From a virus, in IMG/VR virus record IMGVR_UViG_3300020411_003518, positions 1 to 31,754 of that record: 31,754 bases of DNA, one strand, 5' to 3'. The position numbers and the translations under genes are program-made. Under the pieces are notes generated by a model. The model worked only from the letters and a program-made list of their open reading frames with translations, was not told the origin of the DNA and ran no database searches. Below, one piece after another: positions 1-8,637 of this stretch (position 1 is the first letter of the stretch; every line of letters starts with the position of its first letter).

Positions 1-12
1 TGAGGTATTAAC

Positions 13-552
13 TTGGCTGCCAGTAGTACAAACAAGATGCCGCTGTTGATAGACAGACCGCTGCATTCTTTCGCAAGCATAGGAGGCACGGCTGCATTGT
101 CGACGGCTTCCAATTACAACACCGTTACAGGTAACGGATGTGTATTATTAGTCGATTGCACTTCTAACGATGGTGCGGTAGTAGACAGTATATCGGTTGT
201 AGCCACTGAAGCCAGTACTCAGATTACTGGTAGTGCCGCTGTTGAAGTCTTAGTCTTTTTAAGTCTCGCTACGACAACTGCAACGATAACAACTACCAAT
301 ACTTTATGTGTTGCGGCTGCAACTATATCGACCTCTATAGGACTAGGCTCTAGAACTAATATTGCTTTACCAGCATTGTCTGTTCCTGTGCCTAATTTAG
401 GTGCTGATAGCTCTATTAGTGAGACAGATAAAAAGAATACAGGATTATATATCCCTTCTGGAGCAACTCTATACGTAGGCACTCAGGCTACTATTGCTTC
501 GCCAAGTGCTAATACTCGCTTAAACGTTTTTGCTCAAGGCGGATTCTTCTAA
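13..552 (+). CDS. Small virion structural protein (unassigned)
   Basis: Encodes 179 residues. The frame is closed by TGA at positions 1-3, and the first usable start is TTG at 13, seven bases after a GAGG ribosome site at 2-5, so the gene appears complete despite lying at the window edge. The protein is rich in Ala, Thr, Ser and Val in alternating beta-like stretches, has no signal peptide or catalytic motif, and ends in Gly-Gly-Phe-Phe. That composition fits a beta-rich virion component. It lies 3 bp before the 922-residue DUF4214 gene at the head of the structural module, which supports a virion role. The exact part (decoration, tail or fibre) cannot be told from sequence alone. Confidence 0.6.
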   Translation: MAASSTNKMPLLIDRPLHSFASIGGTAALSTASNYNTVTGNGCVLLVDCTSNDGAVVDSISVVATEASTQITGSAAVEVLVFLSLATTTATITTTNTLCVAAATISTSIGLGSRTNIALPALSVPVPNLGADSSISETDKKNTGLYIPSGATLYVGTQATIASPSANTRLNVFAQGGFF

Positions 553-555
553 ATC

Positions 556-3324
556 ATGGCTACTTCGCTTCACGGTTTATACCAAGAAAAATTCGGCAGA
601 CCACCAGATGCTGGTGGCTACGAATATTGGTCAGACCAGATTAGCAAAGGAGCCAGCTTAGACAGTATTGCCACTTTATTTGATAATTCGGCAGAAGGGC
701 AGAAACACGCAAAAGTTAAAGCAGCAGTAGAAGCAACTGGAAAGACTTACAATCCCGCAACGTCGGGGTGGGGTAAGGCTATGCACTCAGGCAACGTCAC
801 CGCAGACGATGCCGTAGCAGCAATTCAAAAGGAAGCCAGCAATACTGCTACTGCTGGAACGGGGAACATAACTGGCAGCAATGACAATACTACCCTTACG
901 TTGACCAGTAATGCTAGTAGCAATGACAACGATACAGCAGCAGCTGCAGTCGTAGCCAGTGGCGATGCGGGAGATACTACAGGTGATTCCTCTGCAGATC
1001 TCTACAACACAACTCTTAATAACACCGTTGCAGTCCTTAACTCAGGTGCTAATAATATTGCGGCGGAACCGTTACCTTTTTCAACTGCCGCTAGCACAGC
1101 AGCAGGGCAGACAGATGAAGAATTTGTTAATGATTTGTATATCAATATCCTAGGTAGAACTCAAGAAGAGACTGACGATGATCTTGCAGGACGCACGTAC
1201 TGGATAAAGGATATAGACAAGATGAGGAAGAATAATATGTCTGAGGAGGATATTAAAAAATCTGTATTAAGTAATTTCAATATCAGCGGTGAAAAACAAG
1301 TTAACAATATTTTGTACGGAGGGACAGACGACACATCAGGCAGTGGAACGACTATAGGTGCTGCGATGCACCATGAGTTCGAGATGGATCCAGATACGTT
1401 GCAAACCGCAGCTGATTTTACCAATGCTTTTGGGGACGCTACGACTACTACAAATACTGGTAAGGCTAACGAGAATACTTCAGAAGGTAATAAAGCATTA
1501 GCAAGTGTTATTCGTGGAACAGATCGTACTATTCTTGCTACGCATAATCCTGACAAATTAAAAGAATTAGATATCAAAGGTCTTAATGTTCTTTACGATA
1601 AACATCTAGACAGAGAGGTTCGTGACGAAGGGATTGATTATTGGATAGGAAGGCTAAATGCTGGAGATAGCTGGGAAAAGATTGAATCTGATATTGCTTC
1701 TTCCAAACAGAAAGAAACTGCTATTGCTAAGAAGACGGGGGGTTACAACGAGACTTTTATGGTCGGTGACGCGACAGACGCTACTAAAGGCGATATTAAT
1801 GTATTACCTGGGGCTGATGATCGGATACAAGTCGGAGAATCTGCGGAAGACTATTCAACAAGATGGCATAACACTTATGGACAATATTATGACGACGATG
1901 GTAATTACATAGAAGGGAGCTACACTCCACCTACTACAACAGATGTAGCTGCATGGGATGAGACGAAGCTTAATACGCTAATTGATAAATATAAATCAGC
2001 AGCTAATAGAGATCCTGAACAGAGTGAAATTGACAAGTGGAAGGCGTGGGCGAAGAATGACGAGGATAAATTTAATTCTGCACTTAATGCTATTGGGTCT
2101 TATGACTTTACAGAACAAGAGTCAGATTACGATGCTATTTACCAAAAATACGAAGATGAGACAGGCTTTACAGCTGACGAAGCAACTAAAGCTAAATTAA
2201 AAAGTGCTTTAGCTTTAGGTCAGGTTTCCAATTATGGAAGCATGATGAAGTCATTGGAATCGACTGGAGATATTGCAGATACGTTAGGACCTCTTTACAA
2301 GAGTCACGGTGGTGCAGACATGACTGCTGCTAACTTGGAAAACTGGACAAAGAAGATTGCTTCTGGAGATACCACATTAGAAGCCGCAGCAAAGGCTATC
2401 AGAAGTTTCGACTTCGACGAGCAGGATAAAGATGCTAATAGAGCTGCTCTTACAACCCTATTAAAGACGTATAGCATAGACGGTGGAACTCCTAGCGATG
2501 AATTGCTAGATAAGTGGCAACATGCTTTAGGATTTGATACAGCAACTCTTGGAGCAGGTGCAGTAGCTGGATCTGACGGATTTGTTGCGAATATGGGGCA
2601 AGCAGAAGACACGATGAAGGCATGGTTTTTAAAGCAGCCAGGAACTAGTGGTACGGATACAACAGATACAACAGATACAACAGATACAACAGATACAACT
2701 ACAACTGATACAACGACTACAGACACAACTACTACGGATACAACAACCACTGACACAAGTACTACAGATACTACAGACACCACCGATACAGATACAACAA
2801 CAACAACCAATACAGATACAACAGATACAACAGATACAACTACAACAGATACAACTACAACTAATACAGCCTTAGATTCTCTGCGTGAAGAAGTGACTTC
2901 ATTGACTAAAAAGAATCAAGGTTTAACAGATTTATATAACGATGCTAATAAAGAGACTCAAGCTGCTTTGGATGACGCTGCAGATGCCAATATTCAAATC
3001 AGCGATTGGGAAGGTAAATACAAAAAGTTAAAAGGTGACTACGAAGATCGTTTAGCAGAAGAAGCTTATAGCCCTGACAGAATGGCCGAGGAAGCAGAAA
3101 GAAAACGTATAGCTAGAGGTGGTGTCAGAGGTAACAGGTTTGACATTGATCCCGTTAATTTAGCTGCTGGAAGTTTTCAAAGCATTACAGGTGCTGATGT
3201 GGTGGGACCTCAAACTAGCGGTTCCTATCACGAGGCTAGAAGCAGGGCATTAGCGAGAAGAGGAAATGCAGCAGGAGCTGCTACGGCTAGCAGTTACTAC
3301 CAAGACAGGGGAACGTATGGCTAA
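556..3324 (+). CDS. DUF4214-repeat virion protein with Thr/Asp tract and C-terminal coiled coil
   Basis: A 922-residue protein. The N-terminus carries a DUF4214-type motif (LY-x-FGRPPD-x-GGYEYW, residues 8-30). Further copies lie near 190-225 (LYINILGR...YW) and 343-375 (LYDKHLDRE...DYW), and weaker helical copies near 476, 528, 580 and 635. Residues about 700-771 are almost pure Thr/Asp, followed by a heptad-like coiled coil (about 775-850) and a Gly/Arg/Ala tail. DUF4214 occurs in bacterial surface proteins and in cyanophage structural proteins; its molecular role is not established. The protein probably forms an elongated tail or appendage component. It starts 3 bp after the previous stop, and its last 8 bases overlap the next gene. 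The function is inferred; the domain call is fairly sure. Confidence 0.7.
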   Translation: MATSLHGLYQEKFGRPPDAGGYEYWSDQISKGASLDSIATLFDNSAEGQKHAKVKAAVEATGKTYNPATSGWGKAMHSGNVTADDAVAAIQKEASNTATAGTGNITGSNDNTTLTLTSNASSNDNDTAAAAVVASGDAGDTTGDSSADLYNTTLNNTVAVLNSGANNIAAEPLPFSTAASTAAGQTDEEFVNDLYINILGRTQEETDDDLAGRTYWIKDIDKMRKNNMSEEDIKKSVLSNFNISGEKQVNNILYGGTDDTSGSGTTIGAAMHHEFEMDPDTLQTAADFTNAFGDATTTTNTGKANENTSEGNKALASVIRGTDRTILATHNPDKLKELDIKGLNVLYDKHLDREVRDEGIDYWIGRLNAGDSWEKIESDIASSKQKETAIAKKTGGYNETFMVGDATDATKGDINVLPGADDRIQVGESAEDYSTRWHNTYGQYYDDDGNYIEGSYTPPTTTDVAAWDETKLNTLIDKYKSAANRDPEQSEIDKWKAWAKNDEDKFNSALNAIGSYDFTEQESDYDAIYQKYEDETGFTADEATKAKLKSALALGQVSNYGSMMKSLESTGDIADTLGPLYKSHGGADMTAANLENWTKKIASGDTTLEAAAKAIRSFDFDEQDKDANRAALTTLLKTYSIDGGTPSDELLDKWQHALGFDTATLGAGAVAGSDGFVANMGQAEDTMKAWFLKQPGTSGTDTTDTTDTTDTTDTTTTDTTTTDTTTTDTTTTDTSTTDTTDTTDTDTTTTTNTDTTDTTDTTTTDTTTTNTALDSLREEVTSLTKKNQGLTDLYNDANKETQAALDDAADANIQISDWEGKYKKLKGDYEDRLAEEAYSPDRMAEEAERKRIARGGVRGNRFDIDPVNLAAGSFQSITGADVVGPQTSGSYHEARSRALARRGNAAGAATASSYYQDRGTYG
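2653..2869 (+). repeat. In-frame Thr/Asp microsatellite
   Basis: About 217 bp built from ACA/ACT/ACG (Thr) and GAT/GAC (Asp) codons in 9-base (ACAACAGAT) and 12-15-base units, giving TDT-TDT and TTTTD patterns. The 5' end is nearly perfect at DNA level; later units use mixed synonymous codons, so selection on the protein is also likely. All units are multiples of three, so slippage would change linker length without breaking the frame. Confidence 0.85.
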
Positions 3325-4732
3325 AGGTTTAGGTTCTCTCGACAAGAATTTCGGCATGGGGTCGATGAGTCGAGGCTTAAAACCACGTAGTCATGGATGG
3401 TATCCAACGAAAGGCTATGGAGCAGGTATATATGGTGGAGCAGTTTTTCCTACTGTTATAGAAGCTTATAACAGCGAGTCTGATTACAAGCGTTGGAGGG
3501 CTGGGCAAGATTTTTATTTCAGTTCTGGAAGTAGTTGGGCTGATAGATCTATATATAGTCTTGCGAGATTCCCTCAAGGAGCTGTGGATGGACAGTCAAA
3601 AGATATTGTTACTTTATTTCCGAGTAAGAACAGCCCTGAAAGGGCATGGTATGTAGGTCAAAGAACCAGAGGTAGTATCATCCTCCCACAGCCTATTAGT
3701 AGTGGAACAATCACAATTAATGCGACTGATCCTGATCCTTCTACTCATACTTTGGTATGGGATGTCACAGGTATTCTTTCAGTTGCACAGTTAGGTATTT
3801 TTAATATTTTTAAGGGCGATCAGTTTGAAAATACAGCGACTGGTACGAACTATCCAGATGATCTAGTAGAGAAAGACGCAGGAAGTGTTGCGTTGGTGTT
3901 AACAGATGTCTCGACGTCAAGTATGACTTTGACATTTGATTTATCTCGTCCTCAAGGTCGAATAGCTAGGGGAGAACGGATTTATTGGAAAAAGCTTGTA
4001 TATGATCCTTCAGAACCAACACGATACGCATGGGATCCAGCATCCAATCGTCACTTGTGTTCGAGCTTTAAATTCTTTTGTTGCTGTCCAGATCATTTGG
4101 GTGGTGCATTAGCTAACTTGGAATACCCAGAAGGTGATGCTGGGATGGATGAATTTCCATTGCCTAACACAGCGAGAACTGTTCGATCTGCTTGGGAGAA
4201 ACAAGGGGTTGGCTATTACAGGCAGTGGAGAAGTCTACCTTTTCGTATTGATGAAAGAAGAGAATGTAAGCACATCCATGCAATGAGGTGGGCATGTGGA
4301 TGTCCTTGGCATGAACCTGATGATTACATGATTGAGACAGACCAAGATGTTGACCAGTTCGGTTTTATCGGAAGGGAAGAAGGCATGTCAGAAGAGGACT
4401 ATGAGGAGTATCAAATGTTGAGAGAATTGAATAAAGATAGATATATTCTTTCTTTGGCTGAGGTTGTTGGTATAGAGTTATTTCCTCCTTCTGATGTTCG
4501 AGATGGAATTAGGACAGATTCACGTCCCATGCTGTGGAACGATACTTTAGAGCCTGACGCAGCTTGGTGTCGTCAGAACGATTGGTGGTGTCGTAGAGGT
4601 ACTTCAGAAATTAAAATCTTCAACACATCGGCAAACAAGTTCGAGTCAATTATTACTGCTGGGGGGATTGAGTACCCGATGATAGAAGAAGTGGAAGAAG
4701 GAGCTGCAGGATCGCCTAAAATAGTTCCATAA
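3317..4732 (+). CDS. Cys/His-rich virion structural protein (unassigned)
   Basis: From ATG 3317 the product is 471 residues. An in-frame ATG exists at 3266, but 3317 has an AGGGGA ribosome site at 3307-3312 and gives a short 8-base overlap with the upstream gene. The N-terminal half is Gly/Ser/Tyr-rich and beta-like. The second half holds an unusual Cys/His region: a CCCPDH cluster near nt 4080-4100, then ECKHIH and ACGCPWHEPDD near 4265-4325, and AWC...WWCRR near 4560-4600. Cys and His spaced this way could bind a metal or form disulfides. I do not recognise the family. Its place between the DUF4214 protein and fibre genes suggests a tail or baseplate part. The function is inferred. Confidence 0.6.
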   Translation: MAKGLGSLDKNFGMGSMSRGLKPRSHGWYPTKGYGAGIYGGAVFPTVIEAYNSESDYKRWRAGQDFYFSSGSSWADRSIYSLARFPQGAVDGQSKDIVTLFPSKNSPERAWYVGQRTRGSIILPQPISSGTITINATDPDPSTHTLVWDVTGILSVAQLGIFNIFKGDQFENTATGTNYPDDLVEKDAGSVALVLTDVSTSSMTLTFDLSRPQGRIARGERIYWKKLVYDPSEPTRYAWDPASNRHLCSSFKFFCCCPDHLGGALANLEYPEGDAGMDEFPLPNTARTVRSAWEKQGVGYYRQWRSLPFRIDERRECKHIHAMRWACGCPWHEPDDYMIETDQDVDQFGFIGREEGMSEEDYEEYQMLRELNKDRYILSLAEVVGIELFPPSDVRDGIRTDSRPMLWNDTLEPDAAWCRQNDWWCRRGTSEIKIFNTSANKFESIITAGGIEYPMIEEVEEGAAGSPKIVP

Positions 4733-4750
4733 GGCGAATACAATACATAC

Positions 4751-5284
4751 ATGGCGTCTTACCCTAATAACTTCGGCGGAATTATTTCCGCAATCAATGC
4801 TTGTATAGCAACAGCAGGAGGTACTGTGACAAGTTATCCCAACAATACTGGAGGTATCATTCAAGCTTTAATAGCTTTAAATGGAGCATTAGGAGGATTG
4901 GGCGGAGGCTCTGCTGTAATGATGGAGCTTGAAGCAGCTGAAGATCTAGACAAGGGCGATGTTGCTTACATAAATGGCAACGGGAAAGTAGCAAAAGCTA
5001 TTCAAAACATTAATAGAGATAGTGCTACTGTTGCTGGGATGATTCAAGAAGATGCTGTCTCTGGTGCTCAAGCAAAATTGGTTGTTGTAGGAAAAGTCGA
5101 CATTACAGGTTGGGGACAGACCCCAACAGCATTAACAGCTGGGGCAAGGTACTTCTTGAATGGCCACGGCTTAATCTCCGTTACGCCTCCTTCTGGATCT
5201 GGGGAATACCTAGTGTTAGTAGGAGAAGCATTAGATGAAACAACTATTGCTTTAAATATTGATGTTCCTGTACTTCTGAGCTGA
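4751..5284 (+). CDS. Phage fibre/appendage protein with YPNNxGGII repeats
   Basis: Encodes 177 residues. The N-terminus carries two copies of a short repeat (SYPNN-F/T-GGII), each followed by a helix, a pattern I associate with cyanophage structural proteins. A Gly-rich hinge (GALGGLGGGS) leads to a C-terminal beta domain with a GDVAYINGNGKVAKA motif and a later SGEYLVLVGEALDETT motif, typical of small phage fibre-tip domains. The stop overlaps the next start as TGATG, so translation is probably coupled. Likely a virion appendage component; the receptor or partner is unknown. Confidence 0.6.
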   Translation: MASYPNNFGGIISAINACIATAGGTVTSYPNNTGGIIQALIALNGALGGLGGGSAVMMELEAAEDLDKGDVAYINGNGKVAKAIQNINRDSATVAGMIQEDAVSGAQAKLVVVGKVDITGWGQTPTALTAGARYFLNGHGLISVTPPSGSGEYLVLVGEALDETTIALNIDVPVLLS

Positions 5285-5910
5285 TGGCAGATCGTAAACC
5301 CATTGTCTACGTTGACGGCTACCCACAAGAGCTAGCCACTGGAGATAGGCTAGCTGGAGTAGGTGCTGTAACAGTTTCAGCTACTCAACCCGGTACAGCA
5401 ACAACTGGAGATCTATGGCTAAATTCGACGACCGAGATATTAAGTGTTTATGATGGCTCTGCGTGGACAGAACCCAACGAATCTGAATCATTTGTCAAAG
5501 TTCAAAATTCGGTTCCCAGCTCTGGAATCACTGGTCAATTGTGGTTTGATACTGGCAGCAACCAGCTTTACTGTAATGATGGGAATGGTTGGGAGACAGC
5601 AGAAGCTACCACTTACGCACAAGCAAACGCTCCTACTAATCCTACACAAGGTAATTTTTGGTGGGATACGACTAACTTAAGACTGAAATTACTGTTAAGC
5701 GGCGTTTGGACAGCAGTAGCTCCTCGATATACGAGTGCAGCAACGGCTCCCTCCACAGGAGTAGAAGCAGGGGATTGGTGGTATAACTCAACCACTGGAG
5801 CCTTTAGTATGTATGTAGCAGGATCCGTCAATGCTTGGACCCTCGTTAGCAGCGGGGGAGGTAGTGGTGGTGGAGGTGGCTCTATTAATGACATCTTGGC
5901 GTTTGGTTAA
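5284..5910 (+). CDS. Tail-fibre-like protein with four GDLW-type repeats
   Basis: Encodes 208 residues. Four repeats of about 40 residues share a G-x-LW-x-(N/D)-T ... L-x-(V/L)-(Y/L)-x-(D/G)-G-x-W pattern (GDLWLNST..., GQLWFDTG..., GNFWWDTT..., GDWWYNST...), each predicting a small beta-hairpin unit common in phage fibre proteins. The C-terminus is a flexible Gly/Ser linker (GGGSGGGGGS) followed by a short tail INDILAFG. It is start/stop-coupled on both sides (TGATG at 5282, TAATG at 5908). Probably part of a multi-protein fibre with its neighbours. The repeats are seen; the role is inferred. Confidence 0.65.
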   Translation: MADRKPIVYVDGYPQELATGDRLAGVGAVTVSATQPGTATTGDLWLNSTTEILSVYDGSAWTEPNESESFVKVQNSVPSSGITGQLWFDTGSNQLYCNDGNGWETAEATTYAQANAPTNPTQGNFWWDTTNLRLKLLLSGVWTAVAPRYTSAATAPSTGVEAGDWWYNSTTGAFSMYVAGSVNAWTLVSSGGGSGGGGGSINDILAFG

Positions 5911-6272
5911 TGGCAACATTTAAAAGCACTATTCAGGAGTTTGGTACGAATGGCTATCCGGCTGGTACTACCAATTGCTATACAACGCCTGCATCTAAGG
6001 CATCTGTCATTGTTGGTATTTCGATCACTAATAAGAGTGCTTTTGAACTGCCAATGGATGTCTGGATTCAAAGAGATGGTACTAAGCATTACCTAGCTAA
6101 GAGCGTTTACGTCCCAGCAGGTAAGGCTGTTACTCTTTCTAATGCAGAAAGAATAGTACTTGAATCTGATGGAACTATCCATGACACGGTGAACGCAGAC
6201 GCACCAACCGTAGATGGTAACACTGCAAAGACTTTTTCTTGCTGGCTTTCTATTTATGAGGACGTTAACTGA
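5910..6272 (+). CDS. Virion appendage protein, small beta-sandwich type
   Basis: Encodes 120 residues with no signal peptide. The layout (VIVGISITNKS ... VWIQRDG ... KSVYVPAGKAVTLSNAERIVLESDGTI ... SCWLSIYEDVN) matches a small beta-rich family common in cyanophage fibre clusters, in which a central ERxVL motif is followed by a sugar-binding-like beta domain. The gene at 8266 belongs to the same general type. It is coupled to both neighbours by TAATG (5908) and TGATG (6270), so it is part of one fibre operon. Exact position in the virion unknown. Confidence 0.6.
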   Translation: MATFKSTIQEFGTNGYPAGTTNCYTTPASKASVIVGISITNKSAFELPMDVWIQRDGTKHYLAKSVYVPAGKAVTLSNAERIVLESDGTIHDTVNADAPTVDGNTAKTFSCWLSIYEDVN

Positions 6273-6565
6273 TGAGTAAAATTCAACTAGTCAGAGAAGC
6301 TACTGAATCTCACGAAGCTCAGTTAGGCTCTTTAAACGACTTACCAGAACCGTCGGGTAAGATTGGATATGGTATTAAATTTGACATAGCTACTGGAGCC
6401 TTTGACGTTGTAAGACACAATGATGTTGCGGGAGAATTTATTAAACTCAAGGACGATTCTATACTTAATAATGACGACTATGTTCAGGTTGTTTGGTCAG
6501 ACAAGCTTTTAGAGTTTGATTGGAACACGACCTACCCAGGACATTTACAAGTAAAGATCGTTTAA
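6272..6565 (+). CDS. Small hypothetical protein in the fibre cluster
   Basis: Encodes 97 residues. Its start overlaps the stop of the previous gene (TGATG) and it ends 6 bp before the large repeat fibre. It is acidic and polar, with a KIGYGIKFDIATGAFDV segment and a C-terminal beta-like stretch. No catalytic motif, membrane segment or signal peptide is visible. I do not recognise the family. Strict coupling to fibre genes suggests a small structural or assembly partner of the appendage. Confidence 0.55.
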   Translation: MSKIQLVREATESHEAQLGSLNDLPEPSGKIGYGIKFDIATGAFDVVRHNDVAGEFIKLKDDSILNNDDYVQVVWSDKLLEFDWNTTYPGHLQVKIV

Positions 6566-6571
6566 GTATTC

Positions 6572-8032
6572 ATGAGCACTATTCTTGATCTCGGTAAATT
6601 AAGATTTCTCTTTAGAGGAGTTTATGCGAACGGGACCGCATATGAAACGAATGATGTCGTCACGTACGGTGGTAACACATACGTTTATATAAATAACACA
6701 GCAACAGCAGGCAATGTACCAACTGATACGACCTACTGGTCGAAGATGGTTGACGGTCTCAGTGCTCAAGCTGGAAGTTATAACAACTCTACAACATACC
6801 AAGCTAACGACCTAGTCAAAGTTAGTGGTATCGTTTACAGATGTCTTCAAACCACTACTGGGGTTGTTCCACCTAATGCAGCCAACTGGGAAATATTTGT
6901 AGAAGGATTTGCTTACAAGAGTGATTGGAGTAGTGCTACTCAGTATTACAAGAACGATATTGCAACCTTAAATGGTATCAACTATATAGCAATTGCAAAT
7001 AACTTGAACAGTGAGCCACCTAGTGCTGACTGGGCTGTCTTCGCTGCAGGTTTCGAAGACAAAGGAGACTGGGATTCTACTACCGCCTACGAGGTTAATG
7101 ACCTTGTAACTTTAAATGGTGTTATATATCGTTGTAAAGCTGACTCAACAAATAACGAGCCACCAGACAGTACTTACTGGGTAGTTTTTGCTAAGGGTTT
7201 CAATCACACTGGTGCTTACAACGCAGCTACTCCATACAAAATCAATGATTTAGTTGAAGTTAGTGGTAGAACATATAGATGTACTGCAGCCGTCACAGGT
7301 CAAGAGCCACCTCATGCAAGCTTCTCTGTATTCGTTGACGGTTACAAGCATAAAGGAAATTACGATGCAGCAGAGGCTTACAAGATTAACGACATTGTCG
7401 TAGTTAATGGTGTTACATATAGATGTATTGCAGCCGTCACAGGTCAAGAGCCTCCTCATGCAAGCTTCGAAGAATACATTGTAGGTTTCGAACTAAAAGG
7501 TGCGTGGTCAAATAGTGTCGCTTATAAGCTGAACGACCTAGTTTCTCATGGTGGAAATCTTTACAGAGCTAAAACTTCTCATACAGGATCTGAACCTCCT
7601 AATGGAACTAACTGGGAATCTTACATAGAAGGATATAATCGTCGTACCGACAACCAAGGACTTTGGGCTACAAGTACTGATTACAACGTGAACGATACTG
7701 TTTCACACTTAAACCATACATATCAGTGCATTGCAGATCACACTTCAACAAGTGATTTCTATACTGATTTCGTTACTAGTTCTAATTGGGTCAGGTTAAC
7801 TGCAGGACTTAAGAACAGAGGCGGCTATTCAAACGGTGTGTCTTATTTCGTTAACGATATCACAACTGTTGGATCCGCTCCAAACATGGAGATGTATATC
7901 AATTTATACGATCATGTAGCTAACGGTGCAGCACCAACTAACGATGGCAGTAACTGGACAAAAATCCAAGACGGACAAGTAACAGCTGGTACAAGTATTA
8001 GTGCATATGCTTATTTCGTAGGCGTTCAATAA
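6572..8032 (+). CDS. Tail fibre with nine carbohydrate-binding-like repeats
   Basis: A 486-residue protein made almost entirely of nine repeats of about 48 residues with the pattern G-x-Y/W-x5-Y-x-x-ND-(L/I/V)-V-x-x-x-G-x-x-YR-(C/A)-x4-TG-x-x-PP-x4-W. This matches the chitin-binding/CBM5-12-like module found in phage fibres and bacterial surface enzymes, where aromatic residues bind glycans. The product probably contacts lipopolysaccharide or other surface sugars of the host. Repeats 5 and 6 are nearly identical at DNA level. Repeats 8 and 9 are longer and more divergent, and a short C-terminal cap follows. The operon position between appendage genes supports a receptor-binding role. The repeat call is firm; glycan binding is inferred. 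Confidence 0.75.
   Translation: MSTILDLGKLRFLFRGVYANGTAYETNDVVTYGGNTYVYINNTATAGNVPTDTTYWSKMVDGLSAQAGSYNNSTTYQANDLVKVSGIVYRCLQTTTGVVPPNAANWEIFVEGFAYKSDWSSATQYYKNDIATLNGINYIAIANNLNSEPPSADWAVFAAGFEDKGDWDSTTAYEVNDLVTLNGVIYRCKADSTNNEPPDSTYWVVFAKGFNHTGAYNAATPYKINDLVEVSGRTYRCTAAVTGQEPPHASFSVFVDGYKHKGNYDAAEAYKINDIVVVNGVTYRCIAAVTGQEPPHASFEEYIVGFELKGAWSNSVAYKLNDLVSHGGNLYRAKTSHTGSEPPNGTNWESYIEGYNRRTDNQGLWATSTDYNVNDTVSHLNHTYQCIADHTSTSDFYTDFVTSSNWVRLTAGLKNRGGYSNGVSYFVNDITTVGSAPNMEMYINLYDHVANGAAPTNDGSNWTKIQDGQVTAGTSISAYAYFVGVQ
7271..7468 (+). repeat. Recent internal duplication in the fibre gene
   Basis: Positions 7271-7324 and 7415-7468 share 52 of 54 bases, at a spacing of 144 bp (48 codons, one protein repeat). 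The differences are C/T and A/T. Other repeats of this gene are similar only as protein, so this pair looks recently duplicated or gene-converted. Confidence 0.85.
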
Positions 8033-8197
8033 GTGTTATTCAAGAAAAGAAAATTAAAAGAGGCTGAAAAAGAAAAGAAGATAGCCTCTCATGGATCCAC
8101 TGTCGACAGGAAAAATATGGTGAATTCTAGGAATCACCTACAAAATAAATCAAAGCTTAGGAAGACTAGAGACATGATGGGTGACTTTGGTTACTAG
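8033..8197 (+). CDS. Small basic hypothetical protein
   Basis: A 54-residue frame beginning GTG immediately after the fibre stop codon (TAA at 8030-8032), with a weak TAGG ribosome site about 10 bases upstream. The N-terminus is very basic (MLFKKRKLKEAEKEKK), followed by a polar Asn/Lys/Arg-rich region ending DMMGDFGY. It fills most of an otherwise empty gap between fibre genes. I do not recognise it. The high Lys content could fit nucleic acid or membrane-surface binding, but that is speculation. Confidence 0.5.
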   Translation: MLFKKRKLKEAEKEKKIASHGSTVDRKNMVNSRNHLQNKSKLRKTRDMMGDFGY

Positions 8198-8265
8198 TCG
8201 TTATTGAATACCATCTATACTTAGGAGACGAGGCAAAAGCCTACTACCCTAATTGACGACGACGC

Positions 8266-8604
8266 ATGGCATCTGGAATTAAAGGCTCATTAGACGCAGG
8301 AGCGGGTTCTCTCGATCTCACCTCTCAATGGGAGCTTGTTAAGGCAAGTACAACGACAACTGTGATCGTTTCAGCCTGTAATAGAGCCGCAGCTGCTGAT
8401 ACAATCAGAATTGCTGTTATACCAGCGAGTGTAACTGCCACTTCGGGTTCAGTAGCTAATGATTACTTTATAGAGTACGACTATTCTTTAGCAGCAAATT
8501 CAGCCCTAGAAAGAACTGGTATTGTTCTTGAGACAGATGCAAGAATACACGTTAGTAGTGCGGGAGGAAATGTTTCCTTCTCTTGTTATGGACTTGAGTC
8601 CTAA
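8266..8604 (+). CDS. Virion appendage protein (CNR...IEYD...ERTGIVL family)
   Basis: Encodes 112 residues with the pattern SACNRAAAADTIRIAVIP ... YFIEYDYSLAANSALERTGIVLETDARIHV ... VSFSCYGLES. This order (CNR, IRIAV, IEYD, LERTGIVL, V-S-x-GxE) is recurrent in small fibre or appendage proteins of marine phages, and I recognise the pattern rather than a named function. No good ribosome site lies close to ATG 8266; the nearest AGGAG is at 8222-8226, and an in-frame TGA just upstream fixes the start. The 68 bp before it hold only a short AGGC-AAAA-GCCT hairpin (8230-8241). Confidence 0.65.
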   Translation: MASGIKGSLDAGAGSLDLTSQWELVKASTTTTVIVSACNRAAAADTIRIAVIPASVTATSGSVANDYFIEYDYSLAANSALERTGIVLETDARIHVSSAGGNVSFSCYGLES

Positions 8605-8637
8605 TTCATTTACATAACTACTAGGAGGTAGAAACTA

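Noticed and set aside
2304-2810. Open minus-strand frame of 168 codons under the DUF4214 gene, made of Val/Ser repeats
   Set aside because: It is the complement of the Thr/Asp tract; the protein is low-complexity and the + strand gene is well supported.
2653-2869. CRISPR-like regular repeats
   Set aside because: Units are short, contiguous and coding, without spacers.
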